From: Hippopus hippopus
Taxonomy: Eukaryota; Mollusca; Bivalvia; Cardiida; Cardiidae
Direction of reading: 5' to 3'
Assembly: GCA_946811185.2 (NCBI GenBank)
Contig: OX328096.1
Coordinates: 38,452,011 to 38,516,010 of the forward strand
DNA length: 64,000 nucleotides
This document shows positions 1-10,610 of this stretch, one piece after another. Under the pieces are notes generated by a model. The model searched no databases, was not told the origin of the DNA, and saw only the letters and a program-made list of their open reading frames with translations. Made by a program: the position numbers and the translations under genes. How positions within the stretch are numbered: the stretch's first letter is position 1; each line of letters starts with the position of its first letter.

Positions 1-65
1 GATAAGTCTTTGAAACCTTCTACTTGTGCACTTATGACTTTAGCCATGCTCTGGCAAAACGGGAT

Positions 66-294
66 TTAACCCTTTACCAAACGACAAAATTTTAGTCTTG
101 TCCAAATTGAAAGCATTTGCAGACGACAAATTCATTGTTTCTCAAAACATGAACTTTGTCTTTCATAAGGTAGAAAACATTGTGAGAAAAGGAGAAAATG
201 CTGGTTACCAGCATTTTCTCCTTTTCCCACGATGTTTTCGAAAGGCTTCCTTCTCAGGGTTGTTAAAAGTAGGGATTGTGTGGTAAAGGGTTAA
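66..294 (+). mobile_element. Family-A TTAA hairpin MITE, near full length
   Basis: TTAA at both ends, terminal repeats CCCTTTACCA and TGGTAAAGGG, and a central GGAGAAAATGCTGGT/ACCAGCATTTTCTCC palindrome. Outer arm mismatched (GTGAG against CCCAC). Confidence 0.9.
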
Positions 295-710
295 TGCATC
301 TCTGTAATACACTGTACCAAGCAATTTATCACATAATTATGGTTCCATGAAATCCATTTGTCTTGCTACTGAGTGAATTATGATCCTTTAACATGCAGAA
401 AAATGACAAATTGCAAACAAAATTTTTACCCAGGTCAGCCTGTGCGGATTATGCAGGCTGACCTGCATAGTCAACCAAGATATCAACCTAGGTTGATACC
501 TTTTCCAGGTGCATTAAATCCCCTTTTCACAAATCATGGCTCATTTGTATCTTGACACATGCATTGTATGTTAGAAATATATGAGACATTGCACATAGGG
601 TATTTTAGTCTTGTTTCACAGCATTTTATATTGTACCTGTAGAGTGCACACTCAATGTTGTCAGTTTCTAATTACAACAGGATAGTGCAATATAATGGCA
701 CTGAAGTTCC

Positions 711-758
711 AAGAACAGACTGCCTGTCCTGTGCTGTCTGATCTTGATCTACATTGTG
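711..758. repeat. Family-B palindrome remnant
   Basis: AGAACAGACTGCCTG / GCTGTCTGATCTTGATCTAC. Confidence 0.5.
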
Positions 759-786
759 TGTGAAATTGTCTGAAGCTGCTTAGTGC

Positions 787-1028
787 TTAAGCCCTTTACA
801 AGATAATTTTGTATTTTTATGACCCTGAGGTAAAAAGCATTAAAAAAAGTTATTAGAAGGAAGAAAATGCTTATATGCAGTGTTTTTTTCCTTCTCTCGT
901 CTGACGTTTTCTGCCATTTCAAAGACAAACAAATCCAATTATTTGGGCTACATCTACTTTGTCATCTTCAAATGCTTTCAATTTGGAAAAGTCAAAAATT
1001 TTGTCATCTGATAAAGAATAAGGGTTAA
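787..1028 (-). mobile_element. Family-A MITE, heavily diverged
   Basis: Left end TTAAGCCCTTTACAA and right side AATGCTTTCAATTTGGAAAAG. The hairpin is decayed (GGAAGAAAATGCTT...). Confidence 0.7.
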
Positions 1029-1773
1029 AATGGAATGCTTGGAGAATTTTAGAATTCTAATAAATCCATTTCCTTCATGAATTTAGAGGTTTCTTTAAAT
1101 GTTGTGCTACAAACATAGGAGCCATCTTTAGGGATGAAAAAACACTCTCAAGGATGGATTTTCCCTATAGATTGCTTGGCAGAGTTTCGAGTGCTGTGGC
1201 TGACAGTGTAGATTTATGATATTAGTAAATTTCAAGCATAGCTGATCTCACTGACTAAATCTGTCATGAAGGATTTGGCAATTAAAAAAACTTATTAATG
1301 TTTACTGTTTCAGATATGTTGTCGCAACAAGGAACTAACAGGAATGTTTCAGCCACTAGTGGCCTGTAAAATGTTTTGTAGAGTAGCTTTGTAAACATAA
1401 CATTCAATGTCCATCAATATGTTATCATTTGCATATGAAAGTGAATCAACAGCAGTTTCAGCGGAGATCCAGACAACTCTTGAGTGGTTGGCTATCAAAT
1501 GAAAGATGTTTATGATACATATACACACACTTAGGAATAATATTACTTTTTTAATGTCATCTTTTTAACTTTTTCCTCAGATTTCTGTTAAGATATATAA
1601 GGCAATTGGGGAAGTTGTTCATGATACACAATTTCTTGATTTGTCTACATGATTTTTTGGTGCTATCTGAAATCACACATGATTTATATCTTGTAATGTG
1701 ATATTTAGCACTAAATACAAGGAGCTTGACTTTGAGGGAGCACAAAGATTGCAAGATTATGAGGGCATTGGCT

Positions 1774-2002
1774 AGTCTTTTACCAAAGAATCTGCTATTT
1801 TAACAAACCTTAGCTAGGAAGGCTTTTAAAAACATTTTGGGAGAAGGAGAAAATGATGGTAACCAGCATTTTCTCCATTTCCCACATTGTTTTCAACCAT
1901 TTCAGCGACGAATTCCATGATATAGGCTATGTGAAGTTTGTCATCTGCTGAATGCTTTCAGTATCCCAGAGTTTAGAATTTTATGGTCTGGACAAGAGTT
2001 AA
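1774..2002 (-). mobile_element. Family-A MITE
   Basis: Hairpin GGAGAAAATGATGGT/ACCAGCATTTTCTCC. Terminal repeats are worn; TTAA remains only at the right. Confidence 0.75.
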
Positions 2003-2022
2003 CATATTATGTTGAAACTAAT

Positions 2023-2256
2023 TTAACTCTTTACCAAAAAACAAAATTTTGGACTAGACCAAATTCAAAGCATTTGCAGAAGACAAAATAAATACATGTA
2101 TAACTCAAATGATGATTTCTGTCTCTGATAGGTTAGAAAACATTGTGGAAAAAGGAGAAAATGCTGATTATCAGCATTTTCTCCTTTTTCCACAATGTTT
2201 TCAAAAGGCTTCTTCCTTAGGGTTGTTAAAACTCGGGATTATGTGGTAAAGGGCAA
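2023..2256 (+). mobile_element. Family-A MITE with co-changed hairpin
   Basis: Left TTAACTCTTTACCA, right end degraded (GGGCAAAT). Both arms differ together from the consensus: GTGGAAAAAGG pairs with CCTTTTTCCAC and GCTGAT with ATCAGC. Confidence 0.85.
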
Positions 2257-2336
2257 ATAATGTGATAGACATGATGAAAAGATGATGATATCATTGGTCA
2301 TGTAATTAACACTATCTGTATTTTCTGCCATTTCAG

Positions 2337-2451
2337 TGAGTGGTCCCCAGCAAGTGCTAGATCTGATATAGAAGTGTACAGAAACCAGCCTAGAAGTATT
2401 GTTGACTACGAACCAGGATTCTCATCAATAGCATTTAGGGAGTCTAAATCA
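2337..2451 (+). CDS. SORBS: SORBS/CAP homologue, exon with SoHo motif
   Basis: Internal coding exon of 115 bp. The acceptor is TTTCTGCCATTTCAG and the donor is GTAAGT. It enters with one base of a split codon and leaves in phase 0. It encodes 38 residues including EWSPASARSDIEVYRNQPRS followed by IVDYEPGFSSIAFRE. The pattern (D/E)W.P...R.D....R..PRSI.(D/E)YEPG.SSI is the signature of the sorbin-homology (SoHo) region of SORBS1/SORBS2/vinexin. In those proteins SoHo binds flotillin at membrane rafts, while the C-terminal SH3 domains bind vinculin, Cbl and other partners (family knowledge). Earlier exons were not found in positions 1-2336 and probably lie upstream. The open frame continuing past 2451 is intron read-through. 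Confidence 0.85.
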
Positions 2452-2608
2452 GTAAGTTATCTACATGGTTGTAATAGTTTTATGAGGACACAAGGAATTA
2501 TTGGCATGGATAAACATTGCATGTTTGAACTCATTTCATACTGTCTACTATTTCAAGATAGTTTGACCAAAAGGGGTCTTGAAACTGCTCCATTTTGGTC
2601 TCTATATG

Positions 2609-2835
2609 TCAACCTTTTACTATGCACTTCCTAGCTTTTACGACCCTGCAGAAGAAGCATTTTGAAAACATTGTGGGCAGAGGAGAAAATGCTGGAACTT
2701 GGCATTTTCTCCTTTTCCCACAGTGTTTCTACCCTATCGTAGGCAAATTCCATCATTTGAGCCACATTTGAATTGTTATCTGCAAATGCTTTAATTTGGA
2801 TGAGTCTAAATTGTTGTAGTTTTGTAAAGAGTTAA
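2609..2835 (-). mobile_element. Family-A MITE
   Basis: Left terminus CAACCTTTTAC, right AAAGAGTTAA. Hairpin apex changed to GGAACTTGGC. It immediately follows the SoHo exon region. Confidence 0.8.
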
Positions 2836-2897
2836 CTAGAAATGTCCATTTTGTGTGCCTCAAAATTCCACCGACTCTGGATCCACTTTCGTCACAT

Positions 2898-3120
2898 AAA
2901 TCTCTTTACCAAACTACAAAATTTTGGACTTGTCCAGTCACAAAACTTTTGCAGTAGAAATTGTGGTCCAAATGATAAGATTTGTCTTTGAAAGGGCAGT
3001 AAACATTGTTGAAATAGGAGAAAATGTTGATTACCAGCATTTTCTCCTTTTCACACTGTATTTTCAAAAGTTTTCTCCCTGTGGGTGGTAAAAACTCTGG
3101 GTTGTGTGGAAAAGGGTTAA
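2898..3120 (+). mobile_element. Family-A MITE
   Basis: CTCTTTACCAAAC at the left, GGGTTAA at the right. Hairpin GGAGAAAATGTTGAT/ACCAGCATTTTCTCC. Confidence 0.8.
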
Positions 3121-3130
3121 AAATAAAATG

Positions 3131-3345
3131 TTAACCCTTTACCAGTCTACAAAATTTTAGACTTGTCCAGTTTGAAAGCTTTTGCAGACGCAAAAATTGT
3201 GACTCAAAAATTAGACTTTATATTTGAAAAGTTAGAAAACATTGTGGGAAAAGGAAAAATGCTGGTTAGCAGTAATTTTTCCATTATCTGCAATGTTTTC
3301 AAAAGCATTCGCTGTCAGAGTCGTGATTGTGTGATAATGAGTTAA
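3131..3345 (+). mobile_element. Family-A MITE sharing TTAA with next copy
   Basis: TTAACCCTTTACCAG start. Ends at TTAA 3342-3345, which is also the first TTAA of the opposite-strand copy that follows. Right hairpin arm decayed. Confidence 0.8.
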
Positions 3346-3570
3346 CCCTTTACCACACAATGACGCCTTTTAACACCCCTGAAGAAGAGGCCTTTTGAAA
3401 ACATTGTGGGAAAAGGAGAAAATGCTGGTAACCAGCATTTTCTCCTTTTCCCACAAAGTTTTCTACCCTATCAAAGAAAAGTTGTGTCATTTGAGCCACT
3501 ATGAAATTGTCTTCTGCAAATGCTTTCAATTTGGATAGGTCTTAAATTTTGCCGTGTGGTAAAGGGTTAA
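3342..3570 (-). mobile_element. Family-A MITE, near consensus
   Basis: TTAA at both ends and a hairpin with 28 or more paired bases per arm. Abuts the previous copy with a single TTAA between them. Confidence 0.9.
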
Positions 3571-3664
3571 ATATTTCTATATTGTGGGCTTGTAATTTAG
3601 AAGAGTTCAAAAGTTACAAGTAAAGTAAAGAATTGGGTAATTGACAGCTTATTTTTGTGTTTTT

Positions 3665-3891
3665 TAACCCATTACCACACAATCCCTACTTTTGACGCCC
3701 CTGAGAAAGAAGCCTTTGGAAAACATTGTGGGAAAAGGAGAAAATGCTGGTAACCAGCATTTTCTCCTTTTCCCACAGTGTTTTCTACTCTTCCCAAACC
3801 AATTTTAATTTTTCAGTCACCTTTAATTTGTCGTCTGCAAATGCTTTCAATTTGGACCAGTCTAAAATTTTCTCGTGTGGTAAAGAGTTAA
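3665..3891 (-). mobile_element. Family-A MITE, near consensus
   Basis: TTAACCCATTACCACACAAT start, GGTAAAGAGTTAA end, intact long hairpin. Confidence 0.9.
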
Positions 3892-4111
3892 GAGAAATGA
3901 GGCAATATCTGAGAAATTAGTAAACAGCGGTGAAATGCTGAAAAGTCAATATTGTGCAGGCTACAAGTCTGTTGCTATGACAACTAATTAGCGACATGTA
4001 ATGACCAGGTGTGCTAAATTAAAAAAAAAATCAATATCGAAAGATTATTTTTGTTCATTACTGTCTGACTTTTGATGAAAAGCCCTGAATCTACTAAACA
4101 ACTTTTTGTAT

Positions 4112-4158
4112 ATGGAGATCAGACTGCTTAGAACATGCAGTCTAATCTTTGATCCACT
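4112..4158. repeat. Family-B palindrome remnant
   Basis: TGGAGATCAGACTGCTTAG / CATGCAGTCTAATCTTTGATC. Confidence 0.6.
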
Positions 4159-4324
4159 CTTAACAAGTTTTGGAACAATTAAAATTATACCTAGATTCTA
4201 TTTCTTCTTTCTCTGCACATGAAAGTCATACAGCATCATTGTCTTGTGTTCTTTTCTTCAATGGCTTTAATCTTTCTGGATAATTTGTCTATCATCATGT
4301 TTTCAAAATTCATCTGTGTTATAA

Positions 4325-4772
4325 GTAACCCTTTACTAGGCAATAGAATTTTAGATTCATTTGCATTGAAAGCAACTGCAGACAACCAGACAATCCAGTG
4401 TTTTTACGATAATTTGGACAACAGCTCTTGAGAACATTATGAGAAAAGGAGGGAATACTTTAACTCTTTCCTTACTGTTGACGACGCAAGAAGCTTTTGT
4501 GGACAGTGTAGATCAAAATCAGACTGCACAGAATGTACATTCTGATCTCTGATCTACACTGTCCACTCCTTTATTCTAGATTATAACTGAAATGTGTCTT
4601 CATCTTGCAGCAGAACTGTATTTGTAGCCATTAAAAAAAGTAGAGGTTGTTTATTCAATAGTGAAAGAGTTAAGCAGCATTTTCATCCTTTTCATACAAT
4701 GTTTGCAACCCTGGACAAATTCTATTATCTGAACTACATTTAATGTTTCATTGTCTGTTAAAGAGTTATTGT
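4325..4772. mobile_element. Rearranged family-A MITE split by family-B
   Basis: The left part (4325-4459) is the plus-orientation non-hairpin end. The right part (4674-4772) is the minus-orientation non-hairpin end, so both termini are the same end of the element. A family-B MITE sits in between at TTAA. Confidence 0.6.
4460..4673. mobile_element. Family-B TTAA MITE, best-bounded copy
   Basis: TTAACTCTTTCCTTA at the left and GTGAAAGAGTTAA at the right, with a central palindrome GTGTAGATCAAAATCAGACT ... CTGATCTACAC. Its insertion in a family-A copy fixes both boundaries. Confidence 0.75.
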
Positions 4773-5621
4773 AACCATCTAAAAGACTCTTGTGCATTAA
4801 ACCTGTTATGCTGCCCTTGTGACTATGTATTTACACCAGTTTGCAAAAATTTAGTATTTTAATTCAACATGGTATCTGCATGCATAAACTGTAATCCTAA
4901 TGATTCTGTTACTATATAGACTCTAATGACCTTTTTTCTTTGAGAATATGTATTTTATTAAAATGACAATGTCACAAAATGTTTTTTGGGAAAGAAAGTT
5001 GTGCTTTGTTTAGCAGTCATACTTTTCCTCCACTGTTTCAAAACTGCTGAAAAATAATTCTGATTTTTTTTTGTCAGGAAAAGCCTACATTTTTGTAGCA
5101 TGGCTGTTTTCAAAGAAAATGTAAAGATATTGCCATAGGGCTAATTATCTTCTGCATTCATTGTCATTGTTGTTTTGCAAAGACTGATATTTTCTATTAT
5201 ATTTTTTTTAAAGATATTCACTTCAAATTATGGCTAGTTGATCGTTATCTAAAGGGGATCCCATGCCAGAAAGGCAGGTAGCCCTCAAAGTATTTCTGAC
5301 AGTTATGCCCCTTTTTATGACAGAATTTTCTCTGAAAATTCAATTGCAGTCAGTCAATGGAAGCTACATGTACATATACATGCAGTGCTCATGTTTTGTT
5401 TCTAAGGATGATTTTTAGAAATATCTGTGTGGTGTAATGAGATGGATTTACATGTTAACAGTTTTGCATAAACTGATGCATGCTATCTTTCACGACAAGG
5501 TTTGCCTTACTATATTGTATATTGGTCTGACATAAAATGTTAGAGCTGATAGTGGCCAAGTGACAGCAGTCACTATTTTAGTATGTTAATCCTTTCATCA
5601 TTTATGTACAGTACAAAGGCC

Positions 5622-5848
5622 GTAACTCTTTACCACATAACAAAAATGTAGACTTGTCCAGATTGAACTCATTTGCAGACAATTTAATTGTGGCTTCAGT
5701 GATGGAATTTCTCTTTGACAGGGTAGAAAACATTGTGGGAAAAGGAGAAAATGCAGGTTATCAGCATTTTCTCCTTTCTCCACAATGTTTTCAAAAGACT
5801 TCTGCCTCAGGGTTGTTAAAACCGGGGAATGTGTGGGTAAAGGGTTAA
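5622..5848 (+). mobile_element. Family-A MITE
   Basis: GTAACTCTTTACCACATAAC start, AAGGGTTAA end. Hairpin ATGCAGGTTATCAGCAT, otherwise well paired. Confidence 0.85.
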
Positions 5849-6007
5849 AATGCATACCTTATCAACGTTTGCACCTATGCTGTAGATTGTTCGTTAGACA
5901 ATTGATGCACAGTAATTTGCTATGTTTGTTTTACAACAGTTTTAGTGACAAGTATGCTGAAAACCACTGCATGATGCAATTTGTTTTTTGTTGATTCATT
6001 TTATTAG

Positions 6008-6097
6008 AGAAGTAGGTCATCACGGCCAGAATCCTATACTGGACTCTCTCCTGCTGAAAGACAAAAGCTTGAAGCTAAATCAAGACGTGCTTGGAAG
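6008..6097 (+). CDS. SORBS: SORBS/CAP homologue, 30-codon exon
   Basis: Exon of 90 bp, phase 0 at both ends, preceded by TTGATTCATTTTATTAG and followed by GTAGCC, a weaker donor than its neighbours. It encodes RSRSSRPESYTGLSPAERQK then LEAKSRRAWK: basic, serine-rich and probably disordered. Its frame fits both the preceding SoHo exon and the next exon, and codon content is ordinary. Being a multiple of three, it could be skipped without a frameshift. I do not recognise a specific domain; membership rests on splice sites, phase and position. Confidence 0.7.
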
Positions 6098-7399
6098 GTA
6101 GCCATTATCCTATTGGTCTTTTCATGGTCAAAGGAGCTTGATAGATATGTTAGTTACAAACACGCCTGCATGTTCTAACCTGTGGATGCTTTTTTAGTTT
6201 TTTTTTGCTTTTAGCACAGATACTGATATCTGGTCTTAGGTCCACACTGTCATATATTGTGAATTTTTTTTACCTAAAAGACTTTGAATTTGCTTTTTAT
6301 ACTACTGCCTGGAAAACGTACATGTATTTCTTGGGCTCTCTTAAGATTAACTGGGTATGTTTGAATATCATAGGATGTAATATCTATTATTGATGTTATC
6401 TGAAACAACTTTAAAATTAAGGATGCCATGAATTTGCATAAAACCAAATAGTTTTGGAGGGGGTTGAATGAGTAATACAAGTCCTTAGTTGTATCTGTTG
6501 TATCTTGAAAAAATGTTTGGCATTATTTTTATAACTACATTTAAAAGTGTAATAATTGCACTGTGGGAATTTGTTAGGTAAGATTTACTATACTTCACAC
6601 ACACATAAACTGTGTATGGCTTTATTCTGTTCTCAGAATCAAATCTGATCATATTAAAAAAAGATGGGTCTGAAATTATGTCCATATTAATTAATGTAAG
6701 TATAGCGTCTATACAATGATAATGTTCTGCATTAGATATAACATGGTTGTGGTAAAGAGGGGAGGGGGGGGGGAGCTCTGTGAACAAAAAGAGTTCTTAA
6801 GGTCTGGGATCCTATGTTTGCAAGTTTTGCCATTTTTGTTTCAAAGAATTTATTTTTGTTACAGTGATTTATATTTATAATTGCATGCAATATCCATGAA
6901 GTAATGGTTTATTTTGGATCAGGCTCCTTTTTAAATTGAAATGACCATAATTATTTTGTAGTTCTTTATATAATTTTGTGTGGAGAGTGGTAAATAACCA
7001 GCTAATTATGCCCCTCCCCCACCTGTGTGGTAGATAATTTTTCCATCATTAATTCTTTACCAGACAACAAACTTTAGAGTTTTCAATATTGAAAGCATTT
7101 GCAGACAAGAAAGTTTATCTATTTCAAATGATAGGACTTGTGTTTAGCTCACCTGAGCACAACGTGCTCAAGGTGAGCTATTGTGATCGCCCTATGTCTG
7201 GCGTCCGTCATCCAGCGTACAGCATCCGTCGTCCGTCAACAATTTCTTTAAACATCTTCTCCTAAACCACTGGGCCAATCTTGATGAAACTTAGCAGGGA
7301 TGTTCCTTGGGTGAAGCTCTACCAAATTTGTTCAAAGAATTGAATTCCACCCAAAACTCTGGTTGCCATGGCAACAAAAAGGAAAAAAATGCAAAATCT

Positions 7400-8815
7400 T
7401 TGAAAATCTTCTCCTCTGGAACTAGAAGGCGTAGAGCTTTGATATTTGATATGTAGCATCTCCTCTATCAAGTTTGTTCATATGATGCCCCTGGGGTCAA
7501 AACTGGGCCAGCCCCAGGGGTCACAAGTTCGAACATAGGAACAAAGACGGAAAACTTTAAAATTCTTCTTCTCTGAAACTGGAAGGCGTAGAGCTTTGAT
7601 ATTTGGTATGTAGCATCTCCTAGTGGACCTCTACCAATTTTGTTCAAATAAGCCCACTGGGGTCAAAACTGGCCCCGCCCTGGGGGTCACAAGTTTGAAC
7701 ATAGGAGCAAAGAAGGAAACTTTAAAATTCTTCTTCTCTGAAACTGTAAGGCGTAGAGCTTTGATATTCGGTATGTAGTATCTCCTCATGGACCTCTACC
7801 AAGTTTGTTCATATGATGCCCCTGGGGTCAAAACTAGCCCCGCCCTGGGGTCACAAGTTCAAACATAGGAACAAAGACGGAAAACTTTAAAATTCTTCTT
7901 CTCTGAAACTGGAAAGCGTAGAGCTTTGATATTTGGTATGTAGCATCTCCTAGTGGACCTCTACCAAGTTTGTTCAAATAAACCTGCTGGGGTCAAAACT
8001 GGCCCCGCCCTGGGGGTCACAAGTTCGAACATAGGAGCAAAGAAGGAAACTTTAAAATTCTTCTTGTCTGAAAATGGAAGGTGTAGACCTTTGATATTTG
8101 GTATGTAGTATCTCCACATGGACCTCTACCAAGTTTGTTCATATGATGCTCCTGGGGTCAAAACTAGCCCCACCCTGGGGGTCACAATTTCGAACATAGG
8201 AACAAAGATGGAAAACTTTAAAATTCTTCTTGTCTGAAACTGGAAGGCCTAGAGCTTTGATATTTGGTATGTAGTATCTCCTCATGGACCTTTACCAAGT
8301 TTGTTCATATGATGCCCCTGGGGTCAAAACTAGCCCCACCCTGGGGGTCACAAGTTCAAATATAGGAACAAAGACGGAAAACTTTAAAATTCTTCTTGTC
8401 TGAAAATGGAAGGCGTAGAGCTTTGATATTTGGTATGTAGTATCTCCTAATGGACCTCTACCAAGTTTGTTCATATGATGCCCCTGGAAACAAAACTGGC
8501 CCCGCCTCGGGGGTCACAAGTTCGAACACAGGAACAAAGAAGGAAAACTTTAAAATTCTTCTTCTCTGAAACTGGAAGGTGTAGAGCTTTAATATTTGGC
8601 ATGTAGTATCTCCTAGTAGATTTCTACCAAGTCTGTTCAAATAAACCCGCTGGGGTGAAAACTGGCCCTGCCCTGGGGGGTCATAATTTCAAACATAGCA
8701 ACAAAGAAGGAAAACTTTAAAATTCTTCTTAAGACTGGAAGGCGTAGAGCTTTGATATTTGGTATGCATTATCTCCTAGTGGACCTGTACTAAGTTTGTT
8801 AGCCCACCGGAGCAC
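7400..8815 (+). repeat. Tandem array, unit about 180 bp
   Basis: About seven to eight imperfect units, each with AAAACTTTAAAATTCTTCTT, GGCGTAGAGCTTTGATATTT, CTACCAAGTTTGTTCA and CTGGGGTCAAAACTGGCCCC. The minus-strand open frames at 8292-8474 and 8458-8640 are repeat sequence. Confidence 0.85.
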
Positions 8816-8819
8816 AACA

Positions 8820-10090
8820 TGTTCAATGAGTTTTGAAAATGGGTCACCTGTGGTCATAAACTAGGTCACTAAATCAAATTAAAGAAATACCTTGTGGGCA
8901 TTCTAGAGGCCACATTTCTGGCTCATTTGAACTGAAATATGGTCAGAATGTCTTTCTTGATGAAATCTGTGATGACTTTGAATTTGGGTCACTTTTGATC
9001 TTAATCAAGGTCACTTGGTCAAATTAAAGAAATACCTTGTGGGCACTCCAGAGGCCATATTTTTCAACTCAATTGACTTGGAAATTGGTCAGAATGTTTG
9101 TCTCGATGAAATCTTGGATGAGTTTGAATTTGGGTCACCTGGAGTCATAAACTAGGTCACTAGGTCATGTTAAGGAAATATATTGTTGGCACTTTAGAGG
9201 CCATATTTGTAGCTCAATTGACTTTGAAGTTATTCAGAATGTTTGTCCTGATAAAATTTCACATGAGTCTGAACTTAGGTCACCTTGGGTCATAAACTAG
9301 GTCACAAGGTCAAATTAAAGAAATACTGTGTGGGCACTCTAGAGGCCACATTTATTGCTCAATTGGTGTGAACATTAGTTGAAATGTTTGTCTTGATGAA
9401 ATCTAGGATGAGTTTAGAATTGGGTCACCTGGAGTCATAATATAGGTCACAAGGTCAAATTAAAGAAATACCTTGCGGGCACTCTGGAGGCCACATTTCA
9501 TGCTCAATTGACATGAAAATTGGTCAGAATGTTTGTCTTGATGAAATATCGAATGAGGTTGAAATTGAGTTATAAACTAGGTCAGTAGGTCAAATTAAAG
9601 AAATTTATTTGGGCACTCTAGAGGCCACATCTATTGCTCTATTGTTCAGAATGTTTGTCTTGGTCGACTTTATGATGAGTTCTAAATTGGGTCATGTGGG
9701 TTCATAAACTAGGTCACTTGGTCAAATTAAAGAAAAATCTTGTGAGCACTCAGGAGGCCACATTTATTGCTCAATTGACTTGAAAATTGCTGAGAATGTT
9801 TATCTTGATAAAATCTAGGATGAGTTCAAAATTGGGTTACCTAGAGTCATAAACTAGGTCACTAGATCAACTTACAGAAATTCCATATGGGCTCTAGAGG
9901 CAAAAAATCTTGCTCAATTGACCTGAAAATTGGTCAGCATGTTTGTCTTGATAAAATCTTGGATGAGATCAAAATTGGGTCACATGGGGTCATAAACTAG
10001 GTCACTAGGTCAACTTATGGAAATTCCTTGAGGGCGCTTTAGAGGCCACATTTTAAGCTCAATTGACCTGACAATTGGTCAGAGTTTCAA
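8820..10090 (+). repeat. Tandem array, unit about 145 bp
   Basis: Around eight or nine diverged units with GGGTCACCTGGAGTCATAAA, CTAGGTCAC, AAATTAAAGAAATACCTTGT, ACTCTAGAGGCCACATTT and GGTCAGAATGTTTGTCTTGA. The same unit family recurs at 13020-14200 and 23630-23830. Confidence 0.85.
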
Positions 10091-10446
10091 TCATGACCCT
10101 GGAGTGAAATTTTGCCTATTGACTCGGATGAGCGATCCAGGGCCATCAGGCCCTCTTGTTTAAAGGATATAATATATTTTTGGGAAAAAATCTGCTGGTG
10201 AACAGCATTTTGTAATTTCTTCTAGGACATTCTCAAATCCTTCTTTCCCATAGTTTTCGGAACATGAGAGTGTTTGGTAAAGACTTAATCTTTTACTTAC
10301 ATAGGTCCATTTTATATACTTCTACAACCAAGAGTTATGGAAACATTTTGACATGACATTGTGATCTTTCTCTTGTGTCTAAACGGAGTGAAATCTAGAT
10401 TATTAGAATATGATAAAAAAGGAAAAAGTTAATAAACTCATTAAGG

Positions 10447-10610
10447 TGTTAATAGAGAATAGATGGTTGTAGTCTTGGATTGGGAAAGTTTATCAGGCAA
10501 GGCATAGGAATTTTATCCGATGAGCCAAATGCAAAGTGAATGAAATTTCACAGCCAAGCCGGATAAATTTTCGCAATCCTAGACACCAACCATCTATTTA
10601 TCCTGTCCTT
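10447..10610. repeat. Imperfect palindromic repeat
   Basis: GAATAGATGGTTGTAGTCTT near the left and GACACCAACCATCTATTTAT at the right are inverted copies. TTTATCCTGTC here is also inverted at GACAGGATAAA near 11157. Probably a foldback MITE. Confidence 0.45.

Larger units (their letters stand above)
1..2336 (+). other. Intron or upstream flank of SORBS homologue
   Basis: No exon recognised. Holds four family-A MITE copies or remnants (66-294, 787-1028, 1774-2002, 2023-2256) and a family-B palindrome near 711-758. Positions 300-700 and 1030-1770 show AT-rich DNA without recognisable features; 420-500 contains a weak imperfect palindrome (CAGCCTG...CAGGCTG). Confidence 0.5.
2452..6007 (+). other. 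Intron of SORBS homologue (3.6 kb)
   Basis: GT-AG intron between the SoHo exon and the 30-codon exon. Contains family-A copies at 2609-3891 (five in a cluster), a rearranged copy at 4325-4772 carrying a family-B insertion, and a copy at 5622-5848. Positions 4773-5600 are AT-rich with no recognisable feature. Confidence 0.7.
7146..10161 (+). mobile_element. Hairpin-ended Helitron-like element with tandem core
   Basis: Begins AGCTCACCTGAGCACAACGT, whose reverse complement GCTCAAGGTGAGCT follows at once (5' hairpin), then TCCGTC-rich DNA. It ends with CAGGGCCATCAGGCCCTCTTGTTT-like sequence (3' hairpin). Flanks are TTT and AAAGG of an interrupted MITE. The core is two tandem arrays. No transposase or Rep/helicase open frame is present, so it is non-autonomous. 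The Helitron/Helentron class is inferred from architecture (terminal hairpins, no long TIR, T-rich target). Confidence 0.65.
7053..10289 (+). mobile_element. Family-A MITE split by a 3-kb element
   Basis: Left piece 7053-7145 (ATTAATTCTTTACCAGACAAC ... AATGATAGGACTTGTGTTT); right piece 10162-10289 (AAAGGATATAATATATTTTT ... GGTAAAGACTTAA). The hairpin-ended element 7146-10161 lies between them, exposing its ends. Confidence 0.8.

Noticed and set aside
98..286. Recurrent 60-70-aa peptides such as KLKAFADD...VENIVGKGENAGYQHFLLFPQCFQKAS seen in dozens of places
   Set aside because: They are translations of the family-A MITE, whose consensus happens to lack stops in this frame. Copies carry random indels and stops, there is no consistent start, and half of the peptide is a palindrome read through.
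2374..2634. 86-aa open frame as an independent gene
   Set aside because: Its first 26 codons are the SoHo exon; the rest follows a GTAAGT donor and enters a MITE.
8292..8640. Two similar minus-strand open frames (MNKLGRGPLGDTT and MNRLGRNLLGDTT)
   Set aside because: Frames through the 180-bp tandem units of a transposon; similarity reflects the tandem repeat.
7400..10090. CRISPR-like regularly repeated array
   Set aside because: Units are contiguous imperfect tandem repeats without unique spacers, inside a eukaryotic transposon.
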